From positions 1-29,375 of the forward strand of contig CAVGTF010000009.1 in the NCBI GenBank assembly GCA_963632245.1: 29,375 nt of DNA. Direction: 5' to 3'. Every line of letters begins with the position of its first letter. Position 1 is the stretch's first letter. The notes under the pieces were generated by a model, which was given only the letters and a program-made list of their open reading frames with translations, searched no databases and was not told where the DNA came from. Positions 21,392 to 29,375 of this stretch are shown one piece after another. The DNA comes from UBA1724 sp963632245. Lineage in GTDB: Bacteria; Verrucomicrobiota; Lentisphaeria; Oligosphaerales; Oligosphaeraceae. The position numbers were made by a program, and so were the translations under genes.

Positions 21392-23446
21392 CTACAGTCC
21401 GCACTTCAGCAGGAAGTATGCGGGGCTGGCGCTCCAGGCGTGACACATGCTTCGGGAGTGGTGGGTGCCGGGGACCTCGGGGAAAGTGGTGATCCAGGGG
21501 GATTTCTCCAGGCACTGCCGCCAGGGCTCAAGGGCACGGAGCATTCCGTCACGGTCACCCAGGGTGCGCAACGCCTCCAGGACATAGAACTGGAAATAGA
21601 GGCTGCAGGCGCACATCTCCGGACGGTCTTCCAGAAGCGCGCGGTGCGCCTTCTCTCGGCGGTCGCCAGTGGCGGCGCCGGACAGGACCGCCAATGCCTG
21701 GGAGTGCCGGCTGTAATAGGGCTTTCCGGGCACATCCGCATAGAGTCCCGCAGTCTCGTCCCAACACAGGCGATTCACGGCATCCACCACGCGAGTCGCC
21801 AGCGCACGCCACTCCTGTGCATCCGTGGGGCGCCCCTCCTGGTCAGCCAGGCGCGCGGCGGTCTGCAGCGCGATGGCGAAAAGCAGATTCTCCTGGGCGG
21901 TGGGAGACTTTTCGTCCCGCGAGGGATCGCCGGAGGGCCACTCCTTCACCCAGTCGGTGAACGCCCAGTATCCGGGGTGTCCGACCAGGCCGGTGGCGGC
22001 GTCCACGCGATCGGTGTAGTATCGGAGGATTCCCTGCATGCACCAGTAAAGCTGATGGAGGAGCTTGGGCTCGGGGAAATACCGCAGGTAGTCGTCCACC
22101 ATGAGAATCCAGAAGAGGGAGTATCCGGGGATGTATTGCGGAAGGCAGGAGGGGAATCTGCTCTGGAGAAGGCCGTTTGCGGCCTGGCTGCGCTGGAAGT
22201 CCAGCAGCGCCTTTCGACCTAGCTCGCCATTTCCGGCGCACTCGTAGGAAATCAGCGCCTGAATCCGGGTATCGCCCTCGTATTGGAAGCGCTCGAAGAA
22301 TGGGCAGTCCTCGTAGGTATCGTGGGCGCAGCAGCGCGCGGTATGGAGGCAGACTTGGTAGAGCTTCTCCTTCCAGGCATCGGAGGAGTGGTATTCCCGG
22401 AAAGTCCCGAAGTCGTAGGAGGCAAAATCGGCATTCAGGGTGATCTCCTGGGGGCTTTCCAGTTCTGCCAACAGCCGCAAGCATCCCGCTGCGCGGATCT
22501 CAAAGGTCTCCGTGCGCCAGGGGCGCCCGTCCAGCAACAGGATATCTTCCTGCCAGCGCGGCTCCTCTGCACGCTCACTCTGGCGAATCCGCAGCGTGCC
22601 GCAAGCCCCCGTGCCGGCGAACCGCAAAAAGCCCGTGAAATATTTGTCGAATGCCAAATGCACCTGGGACTCGCCTGCAGGGAGATGCAGGTGGATTGTG
22701 CCATCGGGATCCCGGCGGAAATCCAGGTCATCCACGGAGGTATCTAGGAGAGAAAGACCCATTGGTTCACGCTTCAGGGGCTTGACCTGCGGCATCTCCA
22801 TGGCCCACGTGGTGCCAGTATCGCCACGCAACCGCCACCCATGGATATTGGGACCGCGATCCAAATCATAGAGCTCCTGCCAACCACTGTCATCGAAGTC
22901 TACCGACTGCCAATCCCCCAGCGATTTCGCAAAATCGACCTCCTGCCGCGCGGTGGCAAAGAGGAAATCGCGGTCGCTGACGGCCTCAGTGAACTCCAGG
23001 CAACGCCGGCTGGGATCCACTGTGCCCCTCCATCCGAAGGGCGTAGAGAGGGAGAGTTCCTCGTCTGGGCAGGAAAGGTAGAATCCGCCACCAAGGTGCA
23101 TCTCCGAAAACGGCGTCCAGGACCGGAACCACCCGTCTCCCCACACAATCACCTCCGCCGACAAAACATGGTCCCCAGCCGCAATCTGCGCTTCACTGCG
23201 GTAGAGCTGCTTGTACCACACCGGACTCTTCACAGGACCATCCGCCAACAAAACGCCGTCCAAATAGAAGCGATAACGGCAATCCCCACAGGTATAGAAG
23301 ACCAGCCGACGCGCAGTCCCCACATGGAAACGCCGACGCAACAGCCGGAAACCGGGCTCGTAACTCCGCAAACCGGGAATCCAGGACCAGTAGCCACAAG
23401 CGGCTTCGCGGTAGTCGTCAGCAGTGGGAAAGGCGATGCTGTTCAT
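21392..23446 (-). CDS. Alpha-L-rhamnosidase-like glycosidase (GH78 type)
   Basis: The 684-residue protein has N-terminal beta-sandwich regions (about 30–340) followed by an (alpha/alpha)6-barrel. The central motif THDTYEDCP-type segment reads AHDTYEDCPFFERFQYEGDTRIQ (about 373–395). It corresponds to the DCP…E…GDTRIQ catalytic region of GH78-like rhamnosidases that hydrolyse terminal alpha-L-rhamnose. The end has RSMCHAWSASPAYFLL, typical of the last barrel helix. It is somewhat shorter than many GH78 enzymes (800–1000). No signal peptide is present, so it is probably cytoplasmic. A weak AAAGAGAT precedes the ATG. It is divergent from the two plus-strand glycosidase-like genes and shares a 336-base control region with them. 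Confidence 0.87.
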   Translation of the reverse strand: MNSIAFPTADDYREAACGYWSWIPGLRSYEPGFRLLRRRFHVGTARRLVFYTCGDCRYRFYLDGVLLADGPVKSPVWYKQLYRSEAQIAAGDHVLSAEVIVWGDGWFRSWTPFSEMHLGGGFYLSCPDEELSLSTPFGWRGTVDPSRRCLEFTEAVSDRDFLFATARQEVDFAKSLGDWQSVDFDDSGWQELYDLDRGPNIHGWRLRGDTGTTWAMEMPQVKPLKREPMGLSLLDTSVDDLDFRRDPDGTIHLHLPAGESQVHLAFDKYFTGFLRFAGTGACGTLRIRQSERAEEPRWQEDILLLDGRPWRTETFEIRAAGCLRLLAELESPQEITLNADFASYDFGTFREYHSSDAWKEKLYQVCLHTARCCAHDTYEDCPFFERFQYEGDTRIQALISYECAGNGELGRKALLDFQRSQAANGLLQSRFPSCLPQYIPGYSLFWILMVDDYLRYFPEPKLLHQLYWCMQGILRYYTDRVDAATGLVGHPGYWAFTDWVKEWPSGDPSRDEKSPTAQENLLFAIALQTAARLADQEGRPTDAQEWRALATRVVDAVNRLCWDETAGLYADVPGKPYYSRHSQALAVLSGAATGDRREKAHRALLEDRPEMCACSLYFQFYVLEALRTLGDRDGMLRALEPWRQCLEKSPWITTFPEVPGTHHSRSMCHAWSASPAYFLLKCGL

Positions 23447-23782
23447 ATCTCTTTACGCAGAAAAATAAAAAAGGGGGAAAACTAGGAAAATCGTGAGTGG
23501 TCTTTTTCGAAACGAACGGAATATAATGTAGCCATTTCTAAGGCCGTCCGAAACGTCCTCCCAATACCCCCGAAAATAGGCATGTCTGAATCCTTCACAA
23601 GATCCCATCACACCGCTACTTAATCCCATTGCATCCATATCTAAAACTCTCATTTCGGACACGCAGAACACCCCCTCTCAACAGTGGCAATGCACGCAGA
23701 AATCATTATCTTATGAACTCTTTATTCTATAAAAAATAGAACACCCTCCACACGCCCCACCGGACACGCCGCTCTGCCCTCC
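23447..23782. promoter_or_regulatory. Divergent control region of the glycosidase locus
   Basis: This AT-richer spacer separates the minus-strand GH78-like gene from the plus-strand glycosidase-like gene. It holds a TATAAT at 23522–23527 (plus strand, poor -35) that reads ATTATA on the other strand, and the palindrome listed separately. No convincing reading frame is seen. Confidence 0.5.
23725..23741. promoter_or_regulatory. Operator-like palindrome over a -10 box
   Basis: TTCTATAAAAAATAGAA is a perfect 6-base inverted repeat around AAAAA. TATAAA inside it (23728–23733) could be the -10 of the gene starting at 23783, leaving a leader of about 43 bases. A repressor bound here would cover the promoter. 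This is inference. Confidence 0.45.
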
Positions 23783-25984
23783 ATGCAAAGCCTATACCCC
23801 AACCTGGACAAATGCTCTTGGCCGAAGGTCCTGGAACTGAACCGTCCTGCCCTGCCCCGCCCGCCCTTCTCCGTCCACTGCCCACTGAATTTCTCGGGCT
23901 CGAAGAATATCGTCATCGTGGATGGCGCCTTGAATGCGGCGGTGCTGGACATGCCCCCCGCGCTGGACTCCAATAAGCCGGAAGACTGGGAATACAAACA
24001 GTCTCTCCACGCCCGCACCCTCACTTTCCTGCCCGAGGATGTCCCCACCATCATGGACTTCCATCACGCAAAGATGGAACGCCTGGAGGGCGATCTTCCC
24101 CAGATCAAGGGCAGCTTCTATACCTGCTTCACGCAATATACCTTCCTCTATGCCATGGGCGACAAGGACCGCCTCTCCGTGCGCGCCACCATCCGCAACG
24201 AGGGACAGACGCGGGAGCGCAAACACCTTTGGCTGAAAGCAGCGCACCCCATGGAACGCGCTTTCTACGACTATCACTACATCACCTTCCACTTCACCGA
24301 AAACAACTTTCCGAAATTCGACGCCAGCTGCGACTTCCGCGACGGCGCCCTCTGGCACGACGGCAAGCCGATCCTCCGCTATACCCCCGGCGATTTCCAG
24401 GTAGAATGGCACCCCGAGGTCCGCTTCAAGGACTCCCAGTACACCTACCGGCCCTTCCAGTGGGACAGCCCCTTCTTCGTCCACCCGGAATTCCGCATCC
24501 ACAGCGCCAAGAATCTCCTGCACTTCTCCAAAGAGCTGGATCCCGGCGAAGAGGCATCCTTCGAGGTCACTTTCGCCACCAATCTAGATGACGCACTCCC
24601 CGAAGAGAATCCCACTTTCGAGGAGACCAGCCGCTTCAACCGCGAGATCTGGCGCGGCCAGGAGGAGGAGCGCAAGATCGCGAAAGTGGACTTCGGCAAT
24701 GACGAGCTGAACCACCGTTTCCAGACCGTCCAGCGCATCACCCGTCAGCTGATGCTGACCATGGATTGGCCAGATTACGGAAAGATCCTCTTCCCCTGCC
24801 AGGGCGGCACCAGCGAGCGCTTCTATATGTGGGTCTGGGAGGCAATGTGCGCCTTCCATCCCATGATGAGCCTCGGATTCTTTGAGGAAAATCGTAAGGT
24901 CCTGGAATTCATCTTCTCCCTCCAGGACGGCGGATATCCCCCCATCGGCGAATTCGTCAAGGCGCCCGGCGCCATCGGCACCACCGGTCCCAAGTGGGCC
25001 TGCACCACCGGCAGCGCCCTCACCTGGGCCGCACAATACATCCGGCTCTCCGGCGACCAGGACTTCGCCAAGAAGTACCTGGATGCCATGGCGAAGGCCT
25101 GCGGATGGATCCTGGCACAGATCCGCGCACCCCATCCCCCGGAATACCCCTACCCCGGTCTCATGCCGAAGTGCTGCGCCACCGACGCCGATTTCGGACG
25201 GCTGGTGATCTTCACCGACAACTGGGCATGCCTGGGTATGCTCCTTACTGCCGAGCTCCTCCAGGAATACCACCACCCCGATGCCGAGCTCTATACCCGG
25301 GAGGCCGCACGCTATCGCGCCGACCTCATGGCATGCATCAAGGACCTGACCACCCCCGACGGATATGTCCACCGGCAAATCGATGACTCCGGACAGTATT
25401 GCCCCGGATTCACTAACTGCGACTCCTTCGCATTCTTCGCGTACTCCGGACTGCTCTCCCTCCACGACCCCGCAATCCGGAAGTTCATCCGCTGGTGCGA
25501 AAACAACTCCTGCCAGGACTTCTTCTTCGGCGCAATGCACAAGCACCTGATGTATATCGGCACCGCCGAACAGAGCGCCGCGCTGGTCAACATGGCAAAC
25601 GGCGAGACCAAGCGCGCCTGGAGCGCCATCCAGACCTTCGAACGCTTCGGTTGCACACACGATCTCTTCCTGACTCAGGAACGCTTCGATGTGGACGACC
25701 CGGAACACACCTCCTGGCAACCCAATGCCTCCAATAACGGCCGCCTGCTAGACATGGAGCTGGCGCGAATCTACCTGGAAACCGACCAGAAGATCCTACT
25801 GCTCGCCGGCTTCGCTCCCTTCGAACTGGAAGAGCCCCACCGACACTTCGCTATCCACGGCCTCCACACCACGCACGGCCTGCTGGATCTGGAAGCCCAG
25901 GACGGGAAGGTCTCCCTGAAGTGGGAGAAAGACGCCCCCGATCTCCCCATTGTCCTGCCCGAGGGCTGGACCCTGGTCCCCTGA
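23783..25984 (+). CDS. Unassigned six-hairpin-glycosidase-like protein
   Basis: A 733-residue protein with no family I can name. The N-terminal 290 residues look like beta-sandwich material (aromatic strands such as DFQVEWHPEVRF). From about 300 to 700 the sequence fits an (alpha/alpha)6 barrel, with GGTSERFYMWVWEAMCAFHPM (about 340–360), FSLQDGGYPPIGEFVK, WACTTGSALTWAAQYIRLSGD and a SFAFFAYSGLLSLHDP helix. Paired acidic residues in this region could be catalytic, but none can be assigned safely. No signal peptide is present and the start has no Shine-Dalgarno sequence. It lies 69 bases before the beta-mannosidase-like gene and opposite the rhamnosidase-like gene, so a role in glycoside breakdown is the best inference. 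Confidence 0.8.
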   Translation: MQSLYPNLDKCSWPKVLELNRPALPRPPFSVHCPLNFSGSKNIVIVDGALNAAVLDMPPALDSNKPEDWEYKQSLHARTLTFLPEDVPTIMDFHHAKMERLEGDLPQIKGSFYTCFTQYTFLYAMGDKDRLSVRATIRNEGQTRERKHLWLKAAHPMERAFYDYHYITFHFTENNFPKFDASCDFRDGALWHDGKPILRYTPGDFQVEWHPEVRFKDSQYTYRPFQWDSPFFVHPEFRIHSAKNLLHFSKELDPGEEASFEVTFATNLDDALPEENPTFEETSRFNREIWRGQEEERKIAKVDFGNDELNHRFQTVQRITRQLMLTMDWPDYGKILFPCQGGTSERFYMWVWEAMCAFHPMMSLGFFEENRKVLEFIFSLQDGGYPPIGEFVKAPGAIGTTGPKWACTTGSALTWAAQYIRLSGDQDFAKKYLDAMAKACGWILAQIRAPHPPEYPYPGLMPKCCATDADFGRLVIFTDNWACLGMLLTAELLQEYHHPDAELYTREAARYRADLMACIKDLTTPDGYVHRQIDDSGQYCPGFTNCDSFAFFAYSGLLSLHDPAIRKFIRWCENNSCQDFFFGAMHKHLMYIGTAEQSAALVNMANGETKRAWSAIQTFERFGCTHDLFLTQERFDVDDPEHTSWQPNASNNGRLLDMELARIYLETDQKILLLAGFAPFELEEPHRHFAIHGLHTTHGLLDLEAQDGKVSLKWEKDAPDLPIVLPEGWTLVP

Positions 25985-26053
25985 AGACCACACACACATC
26001 CCTTTCGTTTCTTTCAATTCAAACTCCCCCCCAAAAAACTCCCCCGATCCATC

Positions 26054-28545
26054 ATGGGAAAGAACTACCCCGTCATTGATCTCTGCGGCACCTGGCAACT
26101 GCGCCAGACCGCAGACAAGGCCGCAAACGCCATCCCCGCCCAAATCCCCGGCGACAACTACTCCGCTCTCCTGGAAAACGAGCTCATCCCCGATCCCTAC
26201 TACCGCGAGAACGAAAAGGATGTACAGTGGGTCGCCGACAAGGACTGGACCTACGAGCGCTCTTTCACCGTCCCACAGGAACTCCTCCAGGCACAGGCAG
26301 TGATCCTCAATCTGGATTCCGTGGACGCCGTGGCTACCCTCTACATCAACAACAAAGAGGTCGCCAAGCTCGACGACCAGTTCCTCCGCTTCCGCAAGGA
26401 CGTGAAGCCCTTCCTGAAGGCCGGCAAAAACGCCATCCGACTGGATTTCGTGGCCGTGACCCGCGCCGGCGATGAGTTGAAGAAGACGCAGTTCGGTCAT
26501 CTGTCCGAAATGGGCCCCTGGTCCACTATCCCCACGCTGAACTACGTCCGCAAGACCCAGTGCAGCGCCGGATGGGACTGGGGCATCTCCCTGCCCACCA
26601 CCGGCATGACCGGAAAGCTCTATCTGGAGGGCGTGGATCAGGCCACTCTGGATCACGTCTACGATGTGCAGGTCCACAAGAAGAACAGCTGCGAGGTCAC
26701 TCTCTTCGCCGAGCTCACTCCCCTGGAAGACACCCCCATCGGCACTAAGGTCACTGTCGAATTCTTCCTGGATGGCCAGAAGAAGAAGGCCACCGGCGTG
26801 GTGCCCCGCCAGGGAAAGATCCTGACCTCCGTCACCTTCACCGTCAAGAATCCACAGCTCTGGTGGCCCAATGGCTACGGCGAACAGCCCCTCTATCCCC
26901 TCCAGGTCACCTGCAACGGACAGGTCGTTACCCAGAAGCTTGCCCTCAAGGAGCTGAAGGTGGTCAACGAGAAGGACGACATCGGATTCTGCATGATCTT
27001 CCAGGTCAATGGCGTCCGAATCTTCGCCAAGGGCGCCGACTGGATCCCCTGCGATGCCATGCCCCAACGGCATACCCCCGAACGCTACCAGAATCTCCTG
27101 GAGAGCGTCGCCAAGGCAAACATGAATATGCTACGCGTCTGGGGCGGCGGAAAGTTCGAGGAGGACACCTTCTACGAAGAGTGCGACAGACTGGGAATCC
27201 TCCTCTGGCACGACAATATGTTCTCCTGCGCCCTCTACCCCGACCAGCCACACTTCCTCCAGAACATCCACGACGAAATCGTCTACCAGGTGAAGCGCCT
27301 CCGCCACCACGCATGCATCGGACTCTGGTGCGGCGACAACGAGCTCATCGGAAACGTGAACAACGCCCCCGATGCCAAGCTCCGCGACGAATACCTGGTC
27401 TTCTATGACCGTCTGAGCCAGACTGTGGGACGCGCCATCCGCGAGGCCGACGACACCCATACCTTCTGGCCCTCCTCACCCTGCGCCGGCCCCAACAACT
27501 ACGCCAACAACTGGCTGGCCGACGCCGATGGCGATATGCACTACTGGAAGGTCTGGCACGGCGGCGCCGTCTTCGAGAACTACTACGAGGTCCGCCCACG
27601 CTTCTGCAGCGAGTTCGGCTTCCAGTCCTTCCCCTCTCTGGAGACCGTGGAGACCTTCGCCGAGAAGGAGGACTTCAATGTCTTCTCCCCCGTCTTCGAC
27701 CGACACCAGAAGGCCGGACAGGGCGGCAATGCCAATATCGTCGGCATGTTCGGAAACTACTTCATGATGCCCAATTCCTTCCAGGGAATGCTCTATCTCT
27801 CCCAGATCCAGCAGGGTCTGGCCATCCGCACCGGCGTGGAGTTCTGGCATAGCCTCCGCCCCCGCTGCATGGGCACCATCTTCTGGCAGCTGAACGACAA
27901 CTGGCCCGTCTCCTCCTGGGCATCCCTGGAATACACCGGACGCTGGAAGGCCCTCCAGTATATGGCGAAGCGCTTCTACGCACCCATCCAGACGGTCGCT
28001 TACCACACCAAGCCCGAGGATCCCATGGAGATGTACTTCATCACCGATCTCCCCGGAAAGGTCGACGCTAAGATCGTGGCGAACCTCCTGGATGTCACCA
28101 CCGGAAAGACCATCGTCAAGAAGGAGTTCGTCGTGAAGGCCGACACCATGGGCGCCATTTCCCTGGAAATCCCCGATTTCTACCACGACGACAAGGCACG
28201 AAAGGGCCGCGCCATCGGGGAGTGCGTCCTCCTGGTCACCACCACCGCAAAGGACCTGAACGGCAAGAAGTACTCCCACCAGGAGATCGTCAACCTCGTC
28301 CCCTGGAAGAAAATGCCCCTGCCCCAGGCGAAGGTCACCATCACCGACATCAAGGCAATCGACAAGCAGCACTTCCAGATCACTCTCGATACCGATAAGC
28401 CCGCATTCTTCCTCTGGCTCGCCCTCAAGAACGACCCCGCCGCAATCTTCGAGGACAACGCCATCACACTCCTCCCCGGCAAGACCACTCTCACTCTCAC
28501 TACCGGAAAGGAATACACCNNNNNNNNNNGAGAGAGACCTACTAA
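26054..28545 (+). CDS. Glycoside hydrolase family 2, beta-mannosidase-like (interrupted by a gap)
   Basis: About 825 residues are readable before the gap. The N-terminal jelly-roll domain (LCGTWQLRQ…, residues about 5–200) includes SAGWDWGISLPTTG, matching the WDWGP-type motif of beta-mannosidases. The TIM barrel follows, with the acid/base in LWCGDNELIG (Glu430) and the nucleophile in CSEFGFQSFPS (Glu520), plus RVWGGGKFEED and GILLWHDNMFSCALYP. C-terminal beta domains run to the ten N at 28520–28529. After the gap the most natural stop is TAA at 28543–28545, just before a terminator. That needs a true gap length that shifts the frame relative to the 10 N shown. No signal peptide and no Shine-Dalgarno sequence are visible. 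Confidence 0.88.
28520..28529. other. Assembly gap (10 N)
   Basis: Ten undetermined bases near the end of the beta-mannosidase-like gene. This may be a nominal scaffold join, and the real length is not known. Confidence 0.98.
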
Positions 28546-28558
28546 GGCAACGACACAA

Positions 28559-28602
28559 AAAAGGGCCCCTTCGGCATTAGTTGCCGGAGGGGCCTTTTTT
28601 TG
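28559..28602 (+). terminator. Terminator of the glycosidase genes
   Basis: A 13-bp stem (28564–28576 with 28582–28594, one G·U pair) closes the loop TTAGT and is flanked by an A-run and a seven-T run. Confidence 0.93.
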
Positions 28603-28619
28603 TGACAATGGGAAATTAA

Positions 28620-28820
28620 TACCTAGCAATTAGTGGCTAGCGGCTAGTTCATAAGGCACCGCAGGCCAGGCGGCGCATTCGCGCCGCAAGTAGCTAGCCA
28701 TTAGCGGCTAGCGGCTAGTTTATAAGGCGCCGTAGGCCAGGCGGCGCGTAATGCGCCGCAAGTAGCCAGCCATTAGCGGCTAGTGGCTAGTTCATAAGGC
28801 GCCGCAGGCGCCCTTCCGCC
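28620..28820 (+). repeat. About 71-bp tandem repeat of the ATAAGG family
   Basis: ATAAGG occurs at 28651, 28722 and 28794, giving a 71–72 base period. Each unit has CATTAGCGGCTAG-type tags, ATAAGGCGCCGCAGG and a GGCGGCGC…GCGCCGC hairpin. The elements are relatives, in the same direction, of those at 18120–18419. Confidence 0.8.
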
Positions 28821-28899
28821 GAAGTTTCGGCGGTACGGCGTAGTTAACATCGCGCTAAGACGGCGCACCCCCCAACCACTGCATTTTGCCGGCCATGCC

Positions 28900-28937
28900 C
28901 CAACCAAAGGAGGTCGGGCTGCCGCCCCCCGTGCCCC
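28900..28937 (+). repeat. CCAACCAAAGGAGGTCGGG element, copy 2
   Basis: Near-identical to 18497–18535, in the same direction. The stretch 28821–29015 around it has no recognisable gene. Confidence 0.75.
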
Positions 28938-29015
28938 CTATTAACTAGGTAGTAGGGCGAAGCTAGTAGGTAACAGGTTTGGCCGCATGGCTACCCAAAA
29001 GTATTCGGGGGGTAC

Positions 29016-29375
29016 GGGGGCGGCAGCCCCTCCGTCCTTTGGAGATCTTCTTGCGAAAACCGCGCCTATCCAAATAACGCTCCGGTAGAAAGGCGCCCCC
29101 GCTCCCCCTCACTACCCCATGGCAAAGCCGGGAAAAAGCCAGCGGGGGTCCGGGGGGCGGCAGCCCCTCCGTCCTTTGGAGATCTTCTTGCGAAAACCGC
29201 GCCTATCCAAATAACGCTCCGGTAGAAAGGCGCCCCCGCTCCCCCTCACTACCCCATGGCAAAGCCGGGAAAAAGCCAGCGGGGGTCCGGGGGGCGGCAG
29301 CCCCTCCGTCCTTTGGAGATCTTCTTGCGAAAACCGCGCCTATCCAAATAACGCTCCGGTAGAAAGGCGCCCCCG
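29016..29375 (+). repeat. 137-bp tandem repeat, at least 2.6 exact copies, running off the window
   Basis: CGGCAGCCCC starts at 29021, 29158 and 29295, an exact 137-base period. The two full copies read identically, and the third is cut by the window end after 81 bases. Each unit contains a GGGGTCCGGGGGGCGGCAGCCCC-type GC-rich block. No reading frame of note is seen. Confidence 0.93.

Noticed and set aside
18644..22222. 1192-codon open frame on the plus strand
   Set aside because: It lies antisense to the acyl-CoA synthetase fusion and rhamnosidase-like genes, both with clear motifs. It also crosses terminators and shows no recognisable fold.
23453..23671. 72-codon minus-strand frame between the divergent glycosidase genes
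   Set aside because: No ribosome-binding site or recognisable domain. Composition fits an AT-richer control region.

Overview
The window is a GC-rich (estimated by eye), gene-dense bacterial contig that ends inside a tandem repeat and contains one 10-N scaffold gap. The order rplY–pth–rpsF–ssb–rpsR–rplI, a zinc-ribbon repeat protein, intracellular-looking glycosidases and repeat-rich spacers suggest the Planctomycetes–Verrucomicrobia–Chlamydiae group, perhaps a gut-type Lentisphaerota/Verrucomicrobiota lineage. That placement is an inference from gene order and style, not from a marker-gene tree.

Layout. (1) 253–3536 (+): translation and single-strand-binding operon rplY, pth, rpsF, ssb, rpsR, rplI, closed by one strong and one short terminator hairpin. 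(2) 3748–3822 (+): tRNA-Glu(CTC) with its own terminator, then an inositol-monophosphatase-family gene (3933–4736). (3) 4776–8589 (−): a MATE exporter and, upstream of it, a large protein with eight four-cysteine zinc-ribbon-like units joined to an SGNH-like domain that has lost its catalytic residues. Upstream of this gene (about 8801–8940) lies an array of four GGGAA + TCGYGAT units. (4) 8952–16699 (−): compact cluster hflX, mutL, and a peptide/nickel-type ABC importer (binding protein plus two permeases, no ATPases). (5) 16745–18097 (+): a second MATE exporter. (6) 18098–18611: gene-free, packed with GC-rich repeats. (7) 18647–20932 (−): an XRE-type HTH plus cupin regulator fused in frame to a medium-chain acyl-CoA synthetase. 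(8) 20933–21391: spacer with hairpins and a possible 36-residue membrane peptide. (9) 21392–28545: divergent carbohydrate locus with a GH78-like alpha-L-rhamnosidase (−), an unassigned six-hairpin-glycosidase-like protein (+) and a GH2 beta-mannosidase-like protein (+) whose end is interrupted by the gap. (10) 28602–29375: the same repeat families as in region 6, then an exact 137-bp tandem repeat running off the window.

Functionally the left third is housekeeping. The middle is repair/GTPase plus import and export. The right third is a probable accessory sugar-degradation block bracketed by related repeats. None of the three glycosidase-like proteins shows a signal peptide, so they probably act on imported oligosaccharides or glycosides in the cytoplasm. 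The most unusual items are the zinc-ribbon/pseudo-SGNH protein with its upstream repeat array, the XRE-cupin-acyl-CoA-synthetase fusion, a MutL that has lost all its endonuclease motifs, and the unassigned glycosidase-like protein. About half the genes, mainly outside the ribosomal operon, have no visible Shine-Dalgarno sequence.
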